A DNA stretch of 64,000 bases from Thermoanaerobaculia bacterium (GTDB taxonomy: Bacteria; Acidobacteriota; Thermoanaerobaculia; Multivoradales; J023): positions 1 through 64,000 of the forward strand of contig JALCBJ010000006.1 of NCBI GenBank assembly GCA_028066595.1, read 5' to 3'. Shown in pieces: positions 54,404 through 63,739 of this stretch (its first letter is position 1; each line of letters opens with the position of its first letter). The translations under genes and the position numbers were made by a program. The notes below the pieces were generated by a model. That model searched no databases. It saw only the letters and a list, made by a program, of their open reading frames with translations, and was not told the DNA's origin.

Positions 54404-55720
54404 ATGGCACTCTTCTCCATCGTCGATGCCCGCCGCCGGAGCGGCCAGAAGCTCCTCAACCGGCTGGAGAGCCGCAGCGACGGCATCCTCGATCCCAAGG
54501 TCGTGGCCCAGACCGCCAAGATCGTCGATTCGATCCGCCGCGGAGGCGACCGCTCGCTGCTCAAGGCCGTCCGGAAGTTCGACGGCGTGAAGCGTTCCCA
54601 GGTCGTCGATCTGCGGCTACGCCCGGAACGCGCCGATCGCCGCACGTTGCCGGCGGGATTCGAGCACGCGCTCGAACGCGCCATCGTCGCCGTAGAGCGC
54701 TATCACGAAGCGCAGCGTCACCCCTCCATTCGGCTCGAAGAAGCGGGCATCCGCCTGGAGGAGCAGCGGCGGCCCCTACGCCGTGTCGGTGTCTATGTTC
54801 CGGGTGGGCGCGCCACCTATCCATCCTCTGTGGTGATGACGGTGGGTCCGGCCAAGCTAGCCGGCGTCGAGGAGATCGTCGTCGCCACACCTCTGGCCGG
54901 CTGGGAACGTTCGGCATCGCTGCGGCACGCCTTGGAACGTCTCGGCGTTACCGAGGTATGGGCCATGGGTGGTGCCCACGGTGTGGCGGCGCTCGCCTAC
55001 GGCACCGAGACGATCCGCCGCGTCGACAAGATCGTCGGGCCGGGAAATGCCTGGGTCACGGCTGCCAAGCACGTGGTCTCGACCCGCGTCGGAATCGAAG
55101 GGCTGACCGGGCCGAGCGAGGTGGTGATCGTCGCCACGGGTTCGGCCGATCCGTCGTTGGTGGCGGCAGATCTCTTGGCCCAGGCCGAGCACGATCCCCA
55201 GGCTACGACCCTTCTCATCACGGACCAGGCGGCGCTGGCACGGCGCGTGCGCAGTCAGATCAAGACTCAGATCCGGTCCCTCGAAACGGCACCGGTCATC
55301 CGACAGTCGCTACACCTCCACGGTGGAGCCGTCGTCGTGCCCAACTTGGAGACGGCCCTGGAGTGGGTCGAGCGCATCGCTCCTGAGCACCTGCAGCTGG
55401 TAGGGGAAGAGGCCGAGACATTGGCCGACCGCGTGCGGAACGCTGGAGCGGTGTTCGTCGGCGAGGCGACGCCGGTCGCCTTCGGCGACTACCTCGCCGG
55501 CCCCAGCCACTGTCTGCCGACCGGGGGCTCGGCCCGCTATGCCTCGGCCCTGGGGGTGGAAGACTTCGTTCGCCGTAGCCATCTGGTGCAGTTCTCCGCC
55601 ACCGCGGCGGAGCGCTGCGCTCGTGCCACGGCCATCCTTGCCGACGTCGAGGGACTGCCTGCTCACGCCGAAGCAGCACGCCGTCGCAGCGACCTTGCGC
55701 GCGAGGACGGTACCCGATGA
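54404..55720 (+). CDS. hisD: Histidinol dehydrogenase
   Basis: 438 residues. RRVGVYVPGGRATYPSSVVMTVGPAKLAGVEEIV, GPSEVVIVATGSADPSLVAADLLAQAEHDPQA and APEHLQLV carry NAD, zinc and catalytic residues; GPSHCLPTGGSARYASALGVEDFVR is the C-terminal signature. It performs the last two oxidations to histidine. It lies 42 bases after hisG, one of the few gaps in the operon, with GAGGAG-like RBS sequence (CTCGGAGAC). Confidence 0.97.
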   Translation: MALFSIVDARRRSGQKLLNRLESRSDGILDPKVVAQTAKIVDSIRRGGDRSLLKAVRKFDGVKRSQVVDLRLRPERADRRTLPAGFEHALERAIVAVERYHEAQRHPSIRLEEAGIRLEEQRRPLRRVGVYVPGGRATYPSSVVMTVGPAKLAGVEEIVVATPLAGWERSASLRHALERLGVTEVWAMGGAHGVAALAYGTETIRRVDKIVGPGNAWVTAAKHVVSTRVGIEGLTGPSEVVIVATGSADPSLVAADLLAQAEHDPQATTLLITDQAALARRVRSQIKTQIRSLETAPVIRQSLHLHGGAVVVPNLETALEWVERIAPEHLQLVGEEAETLADRVRNAGAVFVGEATPVAFGDYLAGPSHCLPTGGSARYASALGVEDFVRRSHLVQFSATAAERCARATAILADVEGLPAHAEAARRRSDLAREDGTR

Positions 55721-56829
55721 CCCAGCTGTCCGGCACGGCCGGAGGCACCGTCGACCCGACACGCTTGGTCCGCCCCGAGATGCGCGAGCTGGGCATCTAC
55801 CACCTCGACCTATCGCCCTGCCGTCACAAACTGGACCAAAACGAGGTCCCGTACGACCTGCCACGGCGAATGAAGCGGAGGATCGCCGAGCGCTGGATCG
55901 GGCGTTCCTGGGCACAGTACCCCGACTTTCACTGCGACGCGGTACGTGATCTCCTGGCGCGCCACAACGGCTGGAACTTCGAAGGCACGCTGGTGGGCAA
56001 CGGCTCGAACGAGCTCTTGGGTATCGCCATGGAGGCGCTGGCCCGACCGGGCGGCGAGGTCCTGACGATCGCGCCCAGCTTTGGCCTCTACCCGATGTTC
56101 GTGCGACGGGCTGCGGCGATACCGAGGGTGCTGCTCTCGGATGAAGATCTCCGCCTGCCTCTGGCGGCCCTGGAGGCGGAGGTCGAGTCCGACCCGACCC
56201 GACCCGTGATCCTGTGCAGCCCCAACAACCCGACGGGAGATGCCGTCAGCGTGGCTCAGGTGGATCGTCTGTTGTCGAAGATGCAAGGCCCCTTGTTGCT
56301 CGACAATGCTTACGGCGAGTTCAGCGAGCACGACTACCGACTGCTCCTACGCGAGCATCGGCACCTCGTCCTCTTCCGCACCTTCTCAAAGGCCTGGTCC
56401 CTCGGTGGTCTTCGGCTCGGCTACCTTCTCGCCGACCCGGAGCTGGTACATCAGCTGATCAAGGTGAAGCTTCCCTACAACGTCGGTATCGCCCATGGAT
56501 TTGCCGCCGAGGAGGTCCTGCGAAACCCGCGAACGGCCGAGCGGCGCGTCGGCGCCATGCTGGCCCGCCGGCCTCAGTGGCAGGAGATGCTCGAGTCCGT
56601 GGGTCTGACGGTCTTCCCGTCGGAGGCGAACTTCTTCCTCGTTCGGCTGCCACTCGAACATGATGCAGACGTCGTTCGTCGGGGCCTGGAGGTGCGCGGC
56701 ATTCGGGTACGGGACGTATCGAGATACCCCCGCCTTCACGGCTGCTTGCGGGTCTCGGTGGGGAACGGCAGAGCGTTACGCGACGTCGAGGCGGCCCTCC
56801 GAGATGTCTTGAGGCCAGCGGAACGATGA
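55717..56829 (+). CDS. hisC: Histidinol-phosphate aminotransferase
   Basis: 370 residues of the class I/II aminotransferase fold: KLDQNEVPYDLP, NGSNELLGIAMEAL, PNNPTGDAVS, LLLDNAYGEF and the PLP lysine in FRTFSKAWSLGGLRLGYLL. Converts imidazole acetol phosphate to histidinol phosphate with glutamate. Its ATG overlaps the hisD stop. Confidence 0.96.
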   Translation: MTQLSGTAGGTVDPTRLVRPEMRELGIYHLDLSPCRHKLDQNEVPYDLPRRMKRRIAERWIGRSWAQYPDFHCDAVRDLLARHNGWNFEGTLVGNGSNELLGIAMEALARPGGEVLTIAPSFGLYPMFVRRAAAIPRVLLSDEDLRLPLAALEAEVESDPTRPVILCSPNNPTGDAVSVAQVDRLLSKMQGPLLLDNAYGEFSEHDYRLLLREHRHLVLFRTFSKAWSLGGLRLGYLLADPELVHQLIKVKLPYNVGIAHGFAAEEVLRNPRTAERRVGAMLARRPQWQEMLESVGLTVFPSEANFFLVRLPLEHDADVVRRGLEVRGIRVRDVSRYPRLHGCLRVSVGNGRALRDVEAALRDVLRPAER

Positions 56830-56947
56830 ACACGGAAGCGACGCATTCCTCCCGCGGTACCGATCGCGACCGCGTACCGCGGAGACGTCGAGTGAAGAAC
56901 AGGAACAGCAGAACCATGGGAATCCAACTCGAGACGGAGGATCGGTA
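56830..56947 (+). promoter_or_regulatory. Gap between hisC and hisB with a 9-bp hairpin
   Basis: The only sizeable interruption of the supraoperon. CCGCGGTAC (56852-56860) and GTACCGCGG (56874-56882) form a perfect stem with a 13-base loop. There is no T-run, so an mRNA-processing, pausing or stabilising element is more likely than termination. A good RBS (GGAGG, 56936-56940) precedes hisB. Confidence 0.5.
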
Positions 56948-57562
56948 ATGCCTACCCACCGAGGGAACCGGGTCGGACGCGTCGAGCGAGCCACAAAAGA
57001 AACGTCGATTCGCGTACAGCTGGATCTGGATGGCGGTGAGCGGACGATCGACGTACCCGACGGCTTCTTCGCCCACATGTTGGACGCCTTGACGACCCAC
57101 GGCGGTCTGGGGATCGATCTCGAGGCCCGGGGCGACACCCACGTCGACCTCCATCACACGGTCGAGGACGTAGGGATTGCGATGGGTGACGCTCTCGTTG
57201 AGGCTCTGGGTCAGCGACGGGGCATCGTCCGTTTCGCCAGCGCATATACGCCGCTCGACGAGGCCCTCTCCCGCGCGGTCGTCGACGTGTCCGGTCGTGG
57301 TTTCTTTTCGTGGCACATTCCCGAGGAGCTGCGACATGTCTGGGTGACCCGCGAATTCCCACTCGACCTGGTCGCAGACTTCTTCCAGGCATTCGCCGAT
57401 CGCGGCCGTTTCTGCCTACACCTCGACGTGCTCCGCGCCCGCAACGGTCACCACGCCGCCGAGGCCTCGTTCAAGGCGGTGGCAGTGGCCCTTCGTCAGG
57501 CTCTCACCGTCCGCCCCGAGCTGGACGACGTACCGTCGACCAAAGGGACGCTGACCGCATGA
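56948..57562 (+). CDS. hisB: Imidazoleglycerol-phosphate dehydratase
   Basis: 204 residues, monofunctional. The metal-binding motifs are FFAHMLDALTTHGG, VDLHHTVEDVGI and GHHAAEASFKAVAVALRQA, which coordinate the manganese pair. It lacks the HAD-type histidinol-phosphatase part found in fused HisB, and no other phosphatase gene is in the operon. Its stop overlaps hisH (ATGA). Confidence 0.97.
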   Translation: MPTHRGNRVGRVERATKETSIRVQLDLDGGERTIDVPDGFFAHMLDALTTHGGLGIDLEARGDTHVDLHHTVEDVGIAMGDALVEALGQRRGIVRFASAYTPLDEALSRAVVDVSGRGFFSWHIPEELRHVWVTREFPLDLVADFFQAFADRGRFCLHLDVLRARNGHHAAEASFKAVAVALRQALTVRPELDDVPSTKGTLTA

Positions 57563-58221
57563 AGACCGAGGCCACGAACCGACCGCCGGTCGCCGTCATC
57601 GACGCCGGAGTCGGAAACTTGGGCAACCTCTTTCGCGCTCTGCGCCACGTCGGAGCCGATCCAGAGCTGACCACCGATCCGGCGACCGTAGAACGTTCGA
57701 CCACGATCGTCCTTCCCGGGGTCGGAGCGTTCCGGCCACCGCGAGAACGTATGCGAGGAGGGCTCGAACGGGCGCTCCGATCAGCACTCGACAGCGGCGC
57801 CCATCTCTTGGGCATCTGTATCGGCTATCAGCTGCTCTTCGACTCAAGCACGGAGTTCGGCACCACCGACGGATTGGGGCTGCTTCCAGGCCGCATCGAT
57901 CGTTTGCCCGAGAGCGTCGCGCTCCCTCAGATCGGTTGGAATCGTCTCGTACGTAGGGCCGATCATCCGCTCTTATCCGGCATTCCGGACGGCGAGAACG
58001 AAGGACTGTTCTACTTCGTCCACAGCTATGCGCCCTACGACGTGCCGGAGACGGTCCGACTGGCGGAGGCGGTTCATGGTGGGGCCTTCGTGGCGGTGGC
58101 AGGCCGCGGCAGGGTCTACGGTACCCAGTTCCACCCCGAGAAGAGCGGACCCAACGGATTGCGCCTGCTGCGCAACTTCCTCGACCTCGCCGAGAACCGA
58201 GCTGCGGTATGCCCGAACTGA
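57559..58221 (+). CDS. hisH: Imidazole glycerol phosphate synthase, glutaminase subunit
   Basis: 220 residues, class I glutamine amidotransferase: VAVIDAGVGNLGNL, the nucleophile cysteine in LLGICIGYQLLF, and the catalytic His/Glu in YGTQFHPEKSG. It supplies ammonia to HisF. The ATG at 57559-57561 is used, coupled to hisB; its end overlaps hisA by 13 bases. Confidence 0.97.
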   Translation: MKTEATNRPPVAVIDAGVGNLGNLFRALRHVGADPELTTDPATVERSTTIVLPGVGAFRPPRERMRGGLERALRSALDSGAHLLGICIGYQLLFDSSTEFGTTDGLGLLPGRIDRLPESVALPQIGWNRLVRRADHPLLSGIPDGENEGLFYFVHSYAPYDVPETVRLAEAVHGGAFVAVAGRGRVYGTQFHPEKSGPNGLRLLRNFLDLAENRAAVCPN

Positions 58222-58937
58222 TACCTGCCATCGACCTGCGTCAGGGCCGCGTGGTGCGCCTGGAGAAAGGCGACGACGCGCGGCGAAAGGCCTACGACCG
58301 AGATCCGAAGGAGCTCCTGACGCGATTCGCTGAGGTCGGCGTCCGGCGTGTGCACATAGTCGATCTCGACGCCGCGTTCGGCGAAACGCCACAGCGCGCC
58401 CTGCTGGAGGAGCTCGCTCGGTTCACACCTGTCGCACTCGAGGTCGGGGGCGGATTCCGCACCGACACAGACGTGAGCTGGGGTCTCGACGCCGGACTCG
58501 ATCGGATCGTCATGGGCTCGGTGGTGGCCAAAGACACCGACGGATTCCTCGCCATGGTCCGATCTTTTCCGGGACGGCTGGTACCAGCCATCGAAACCGC
58601 AGGGGGTGAGGTCAAGATCGGCGGCTGGACAGAGAAGGCAGCGCTCGGTCTCGAAGATCTCTGCTCCCGCCTGCAGGGCGCCGATTGCCCGGCGGTCCTG
58701 GTCACCGACGTAGAGAAAGACGGCATGCTGCAGGGACCGAACCTGGGACTGGCGGAGCGCGTGGCCCGGGCGACCGGCATCCCGGCCATCCTCTCGGGTG
58801 GCGTCCGGGACCTGGAAGATCTCCGCCGAGCGGCAGAAAGTCCTCACCTCTCGGCCGTCATCGTCGGCAAGGCTTACTACGAAGGCCACCTGGATCTCTG
58901 GGAAGCGATCGAGATCCTACCCGGAGGTTTGAAATGA
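58209..58937 (+). CDS. hisA: ProFAR isomerase
   Basis: 242 residues, (beta/alpha)8 barrel: [19 protein letters not shown] with the catalytic aspartate, [36 protein letters not shown] and [13 protein letters not shown]. It isomerises ProFAR to PRFAR. Its start lies inside the end of hisH; its stop overlaps hisF (ATGA). Confidence 0.97.
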   Translation: MPELIPAIDLRQGRVVRLEKGDDARRKAYDRDPKELLTRFAEVGVRRVHIVDLDAAFGETPQRALLEELARFTPVALEVGGGFRTDTDVSWGLDAGLDRIVMGSVVAKDTDGFLAMVRSFPGRLVPAIETAGGEVKIGGWTEKAALGLEDLCSRLQGADCPAVLVTDVEKDGMLQGPNLGLAERVARATGIPAILSGGVRDLEDLRRAAESPHLSAVIVGKAYYEGHLDLWEAIEILPGGLK

Positions 58938-59770
58938 GCGCGCGATCCGGACCCGAACGCCGCGGCGAAAGTGGACTCGTGTTCCGCGTCATCCCATGCC
59001 TCGACGTGAAGGACGGACGCGTGGTCAAGGGCATCCAGTTTCAAGATCTGCGGGATCTGGGAGATCCAGCGGAAAGTGCCGCGCGGTATGCCTCCGAGGG
59101 TGCGGACGAGATCGTCTTTCTCGACATCACGGCGGCACCCGAGTCCCGCGAGACCGATCTGGATTGGGTGCGTCGCACGGCCGAGACGGTCTTTGTTCCC
59201 CTGACCGTGGGCGGAGGGGTCCGCAGACCGGAAGACGCCGAAAGACTGCTGCGATCTGGCGCCGACAAGGTGGCCACCAACACTGCGGCATTGGAAGATC
59301 CCAAACTACTCACCGAGCTGGCCGAGCGTTTCGGTAGCCAGTGCGTGGTGCTTTCGGTCGACGCCAAACGCCTTCCCGGAGACGGGCCTCCGAGGTGGGA
59401 CGTCGTCACCCACGGAGGCCGTAAAGCCCGGGGCATCGACGCCTTGGAGTGGATCGAGCGCGGCATCGCACACGGAGCCGGTGAGATCCTGCTCACCTCG
59501 ATCGACGCCGATGGCACGAAAGACGGCTACGATCTGGACCTCTTGCATGCGGTGGCGGAACGCGTCACCGTTCCCGTCATCGCGTCGGGCGGGGCCGGAA
59601 CCCTCGAGCACCTGGTCGACGGTCTCCGGTCCGGCGCCTCCGCGGTACTCGCAGCCTCGATCTTCCACGAGGGAACCCATCGCATCGACGACGTGAAGCG
59701 TGCCCTGGCCGAGCGCGGCTTCGCCATGCGACTGGAATCTGGCCGCGTGCCTTCGGGGAGCTCGGCATGA
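58934..59770 (+). CDS. hisF: Imidazole glycerol phosphate synthase, cyclase subunit
   Basis: 278 residues with [42 protein letters not shown] and [19 protein letters not shown] with the second catalytic aspartate. The coupled ATG at 58934 gives an 18-residue charged extension before the barrel; a GTG at 58979 would remove it. Acts with HisH. Confidence 0.96.
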   Translation: MSARSGPERRGESGLVFRVIPCLDVKDGRVVKGIQFQDLRDLGDPAESAARYASEGADEIVFLDITAAPESRETDLDWVRRTAETVFVPLTVGGGVRRPEDAERLLRSGADKVATNTAALEDPKLLTELAERFGSQCVVLSVDAKRLPGDGPPRWDVVTHGGRKARGIDALEWIERGIAHGAGEILLTSIDADGTKDGYDLDLLHAVAERVTVPVIASGGAGTLEHLVDGLRSGASAVLAASIFHEGTHRIDDVKRALAERGFAMRLESGRVPSGSSA

Positions 59771-60453
59771 TCGATCCGGCCGAGCTCAAATACGACGACA
59801 GAGGCCTGTTGCCGGTGGTCGTCCAGGATGTGGCAACCGGCGCAGTCCTCATGGTCGCCTGGGCCAACGCGGAGGCCGTCCGTCGCACGCTCGAGTCCGC
59901 CGACGGTTGGTTCTGGAGTCGGTCGCGGCAGGAGTTGTGGCGTAAAGGCGCGACGTCGGGCCACGTCCTGCGAGTGCAAGAAGTGGCCGCGGACTGTGAT
60001 GGCGACACCCTTCTGTACCGGGTCCATCCAGCCGGACCGGCCTGCCACCTGGGGACTCGCACCTGCTTCGACTCCGAATCTCCTGAGCCGGACTCCCGCA
60101 ACGGCTTCGAGAACCCGGCACGATTGGAGTTGGGCTGGCTGGCCGAGATCCTCGACGCACGCCGTGCTGCGGCCACGCCGGAATCCTCGTATACCGCGCG
60201 CTTGTTGGCGGCCGGCACACCGCGTATCGCCCAAAAGGTCGCCGAAGAGGCTGCGGAAGCTGCGATCGGCGCCGTCGTGCACAGTCAGGATGAGACGGCC
60301 GAAGCTCGTTCGGAGCTGGTGGGCGAGGCGGCCGATCTCCTCTATCACCTCAGCGTCCTCCTCCTCGATCGCGGCATCGACCTGCGGGACGTCGCCGAGC
60401 GCCTGGCCGAGCGACATCGATCCCGACTTCCCGAGAGTGAGCAGAGATCATGA
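59767..60453 (+). CDS. hisIE: Bifunctional PRA-CH / PRA-PH
   Basis: 228 residues. The N-terminal HisI part (about 1-120) has [24 protein letters not shown] and [25 protein letters not shown] with zinc-binding cysteines. The C-terminal HisE part (about 140-225) has [13 protein letters not shown] and [13 protein letters not shown]. It performs steps two and three of the pathway. Coupled to hisF and trpE by ATGA overlaps. Confidence 0.97.
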   Translation: MIDPAELKYDDRGLLPVVVQDVATGAVLMVAWANAEAVRRTLESADGWFWSRSRQELWRKGATSGHVLRVQEVAADCDGDTLLYRVHPAGPACHLGTRTCFDSESPEPDSRNGFENPARLELGWLAEILDARRAAATPESSYTARLLAAGTPRIAQKVAEEAAEAAIGAVVHSQDETAEARSELVGEAADLLYHLSVLLLDRGIDLRDVAERLAERHRSRLPESEQRS

Positions 60454-61925
60454 CGGAAACGAAAAAAGCAGCCGTCCACGTCAGGGAGCTCCTGGCCGAC
60501 AGCCTGACGCCACTGGCGGTCTACCGTCGCCTGGCCAAGCTGTCGAAAGTCCGGTTCCTGCTGGAGAGCGTCTCCGGAGGGGAGCAGGTTTCCAGGTTCA
60601 GCTTTCTCGGCACCAAACCGCGAGAGATCTACCGCCTGTGGCCGGATCGGCTCGAAGTCACTCGGAGCTCGGATCCCGGCAAGGGCTCCGCTCATACCAC
60701 GGAGGTCTTACCCGGCGAGCCCCTCGACGCCTTGCGCCGCGAGCTCCGCCGGGTGCGATCCGAGCCTGGGCCCATTCCGTTCACGGGTGGTCTCGTCGGC
60801 TTCTTCGGCTTCGATCTGGTACGCATGATCGAACATCTGCCAAACCGACCACCGGACCATTTCGGGCTGCCGATCGCAGCGTTCGGCCGCTTCGACACAG
60901 TGGTCGTCTTCGACCATGCACGTCAACGCGTCCTGGCCATCGCCAACGAGATCGAGGACGAGGTCTCGATGGCGGAAGCCGAGGATTCGCTGCGCCAACT
61001 GTCGGAGATCCTGACGTCCGACGGTGGCACCCGCGCCGTGGCCATGCCGGTAGACCAGCAATACGAAACGGCGCCCACGAGCCGAGTGTCCATGTCCGGG
61101 CCCGAGTATCGGGCCGCCGTCGAGAAAGCCAAGGAGTACATCCGCGCTGGCGACATCTTCCAAGTGGTGATCGGACGGCGCTGGACCGTACCGCAGGCCC
61201 CCGGACCGCTCGCGCTGTACAGAGCGTTGCGCATGGTGAATCCCAGTCCCTACATGGTTCTGCTGGAGCTACCTGATGCCGCTCTGGTGGGCGCCTCGCC
61301 GGAGATGTTGGTGCGCAAGGCTGGCTTGCGGGTGGAGAACCGACCGATCGCCGGCACCCGCCCTCGCGGCGTGGACGAGGAAGGTGACAGAAGACTGGCG
61401 GAGGACCTGTTGAGTGATGCCAAGGAGCGGGCCGAGCATGTGATGCTGGTCGACCTGGGCCGCAACGACGTCGGCAAAGTGGCGGCGCCGGGCACGGTGA
61501 AGGTGTCGAGCTTCATGGAAGTCGAGCACTACAGCCACGTGATGCATCTGGTATCGAGTGTGGTGGGAGATCTCGACCTCGGCAGAGACGGTCTCGACGC
61601 CCTCCTAGCCTGCTTCCCGGCGGGGACCCTGTCGGGAGCGCCCAAGATCCGCGCTTTGGAGATCATCGACGAGCTCGAACCGGAGGCCCGCGGTCCCTAC
61701 GGCGGAGCGGTGGGATACTTCAGCTACTCCGGCGACGTCGACACCTGCATCACGATCCGCACCCTGGTGGTCAAAGACGGCGAGACGTCGGTCTCCGCTG
61801 GCGCCGGTCTCGTCGCCGACTCCGATCCCGCCGCGGAGGAACGAGAAACCGAGAACAAAGCCGCCGGTCTCCTGGCCGCTGTGTCGCTGGCGCAGCAGCT
61901 GGAAGCCGCGGAAAGGGTCCCATGA
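60450..61925 (+). CDS. trpE: Anthranilate synthase component I
   Basis: 491 residues with the chorismate-binding fold: RAGDIFQVVIGRRW, GASPEMLVRK, PIAGTRPRG, HVMLVDLGRNDVGKV, HLVSSVVGDL and SGAPKIRALEIIDELEPEARGPYGGAVGYF. The feedback-inhibition segment LLESV is near residue 38, as in Trp-sensitive enzymes. It converts chorismate plus ammonia to anthranilate. Coupled to hisIE, placing Trp synthesis under the same promoter as His synthesis. Confidence 0.97.
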   Translation: MTETKKAAVHVRELLADSLTPLAVYRRLAKLSKVRFLLESVSGGEQVSRFSFLGTKPREIYRLWPDRLEVTRSSDPGKGSAHTTEVLPGEPLDALRRELRRVRSEPGPIPFTGGLVGFFGFDLVRMIEHLPNRPPDHFGLPIAAFGRFDTVVVFDHARQRVLAIANEIEDEVSMAEAEDSLRQLSEILTSDGGTRAVAMPVDQQYETAPTSRVSMSGPEYRAAVEKAKEYIRAGDIFQVVIGRRWTVPQAPGPLALYRALRMVNPSPYMVLLELPDAALVGASPEMLVRKAGLRVENRPIAGTRPRGVDEEGDRRLAEDLLSDAKERAEHVMLVDLGRNDVGKVAAPGTVKVSSFMEVEHYSHVMHLVSSVVGDLDLGRDGLDALLACFPAGTLSGAPKIRALEIIDELEPEARGPYGGAVGYFSYSGDVDTCITIRTLVVKDGETSVSAGAGLVADSDPAAEERETENKAAGLLAAVSLAQQLEAAERVP

Positions 61926-62629
61926 TTCTCCTCATCGACAACTACGACTCCTTCACCTATAACTTGGTCCAACTCCTGAGGGAGGCAGGCGCCGAGGTGG
62001 AGGTCGTGCGCAACGACGCGATCGAGCCTGCCGAGGTCGCAGCACGCGCCGCTCGGGCAGAGCTCCGGGGTGTCGTGCTATCGCCCGGCCCGGGGCGCCC
62101 CGAGAACGCCGGCATGTGTCCGGCCCTCTTCGCTGCCCGACCCGATCTGCCGATCCTGGGGGTCTGCTTGGGTCACCAATGCCTCGGCCATGCCTGGGGC
62201 GCCATGGTCGAACGTGCCCCCAAACTGATGCACGGAAAGACGTCGATGGTGCGCTACCAGGACGACCCACTCTTCGAGGGTCTGCAGAATCCTTTCCAGG
62301 CCACCCGGTACCATAGCTTGGCCGTGCGCGACGGCTCGCTCCCAGCGGAGCTGAAGCCCATCGCATGGTGTGCTGATCCGGCAACGGAAGGAGGGGACGA
62401 AGGGACCGTGATGGCACTCCGCCACCGTGAGCTGCCGTATTGGGGCGTTCAATTTCACCCGGAGTCGGTCCTCACCCATGCCGGCGTCCACATGCTGCGG
62501 AACTTCCTGCGCATCTGTGGCATCGCCGTTTCCGAAGAACCACCTCAACCGTTGGTCGATGAAGCGCACCTCGAGGCGGTCATGGCAGCTATCACCGAGG
62601 CCGACCTGAGCTCTGCAGAACATCCCTGA
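61922..62629 (+). CDS. trpG: Anthranilate synthase component II
   Basis: 235 residues, class I amidotransferase: LLIDNYDSFTYNLVQLL, VLSPGPGRPENAG, nucleophile cysteine in LGVCLGHQCLGHAWG, and GVQFHPESVLT. It channels ammonia to TrpE. Coupled by ATGA to trpE and 17 bases before trpD. Confidence 0.97.
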   Translation: MILLIDNYDSFTYNLVQLLREAGAEVEVVRNDAIEPAEVAARAARAELRGVVLSPGPGRPENAGMCPALFAARPDLPILGVCLGHQCLGHAWGAMVERAPKLMHGKTSMVRYQDDPLFEGLQNPFQATRYHSLAVRDGSLPAELKPIAWCADPATEGGDEGTVMALRHRELPYWGVQFHPESVLTHAGVHMLRNFLRICGIAVSEEPPQPLVDEAHLEAVMAAITEADLSSAEHP

Positions 62630-62646
62630 GAAGATCCGGAGATCCC

Positions 62647-63660
62647 ATGAGTCGAAACGAGAACGCTGAGCTCCAGGACATCCTCGCCGGACGCGACCTC
62701 TCCCGGGAGGTCACGCAGGCACTGTTCGGCCGCTTGATGGACGGCGAGCTCAGCGACGTAGTGAAGTCGGCCCTCCTGGTGGGCTTGGCGATGAAGGGTG
62801 AGGCCGCCTCCGAGATCGCCGGAGCGGCGTCGGCCATGCGAAAACGGGTGCTGACCATTCCCCATACGGTGGCCAAGGTCGTGGACACCTGCGGCACCGG
62901 CGGAGACGGCAAAGGAACGTTCAACATCTCGACAGCGGCGGCTTTGGTAGCCGCTGCGGCAGGGGTACCTGTAGCGAAACATGGCAACCGATCGGTCAGC
63001 TCCAAGTCGGGCTCGGCCGACGTCCTCGCCGAGTTGGGTGTACGCATCGACCTGACACCCGACGAAGCAGGCCGCTGTCTGCATGCCGTGGGGATCGCAT
63101 TTCTCTTCGCGCCCAAGCTGCATCCGGCGATGAAGGAGGTCATGCCGGTACGCAGAGAGCTCGGAGTACGCACCATCTTCAACGTGCTCGGCCCGCTGAC
63201 CAATCCGGCGGGAGCTCAGCGGCAGGTGGTGGGCGTCTTCGCACAGCACCTCGTCGACACTGTCGCCGATGTGCTCGCCGAGCTGGGTTCAGAGCACGCC
63301 TTCGTGGTCCATGGCTCCGACGGTCTCGACGAAATCACGCTCACCGGCCCCACACGTATCGCCGAAGTACGCCGGGGTGAGGTGCGCACCTACGAAATCG
63401 GTCCGGGCGACCTGGGTCTGGATGTCTGCCAACCCGCGGACTTGGCAGGAGGCACGCCGCAAGAAAACGCCGAGGCGATGCGCCGCGTACTGGGCGGTGA
63501 AGAGGGCCCCCTACTCGACATCACCGCCGCCAACGCCGGCGCAGCCATGGTGGCGGGAGGACTGGTCATGGACCTTGCGGAAGCTGTCGAAGCCGCCCGT
63601 GAGGTCATCCTCTCCGGTCTCGCGCAGGCGAAGCTGGAGGAACTCGCGGCCTGGTCCTGA
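62647..63660 (+). CDS. trpD: Anthranilate phosphoribosyltransferase
   Basis: 337 residues: VVDTCGTGGDGKGTFNISTAAALVAAAAGVPVAKHGNRSVSSKSGSADVLAELG carries the PRPP loop and the KHGNR motif, and FNVLGPLTNPA follows. It transfers phosphoribosyl from PRPP to anthranilate. Last gene of the supraoperon; trpCFBA are not in the window. Confidence 0.97.
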   Translation: MSRNENAELQDILAGRDLSREVTQALFGRLMDGELSDVVKSALLVGLAMKGEAASEIAGAASAMRKRVLTIPHTVAKVVDTCGTGGDGKGTFNISTAAALVAAAAGVPVAKHGNRSVSSKSGSADVLAELGVRIDLTPDEAGRCLHAVGIAFLFAPKLHPAMKEVMPVRRELGVRTIFNVLGPLTNPAGAQRQVVGVFAQHLVDTVADVLAELGSEHAFVVHGSDGLDEITLTGPTRIAEVRRGEVRTYEIGPGDLGLDVCQPADLAGGTPQENAEAMRRVLGGEEGPLLDITAANAGAAMVAGGLVMDLAEAVEAAREVILSGLAQAKLEELAAWS

Positions 63661-63739
63661 ACCGTCCGTGCCCTGTCTTCTACCCAGAAGGCATGCCGTC
63701 GCCTTGGCTTCCTAGACTCCGCCGAATAAGCTCCGCCGC

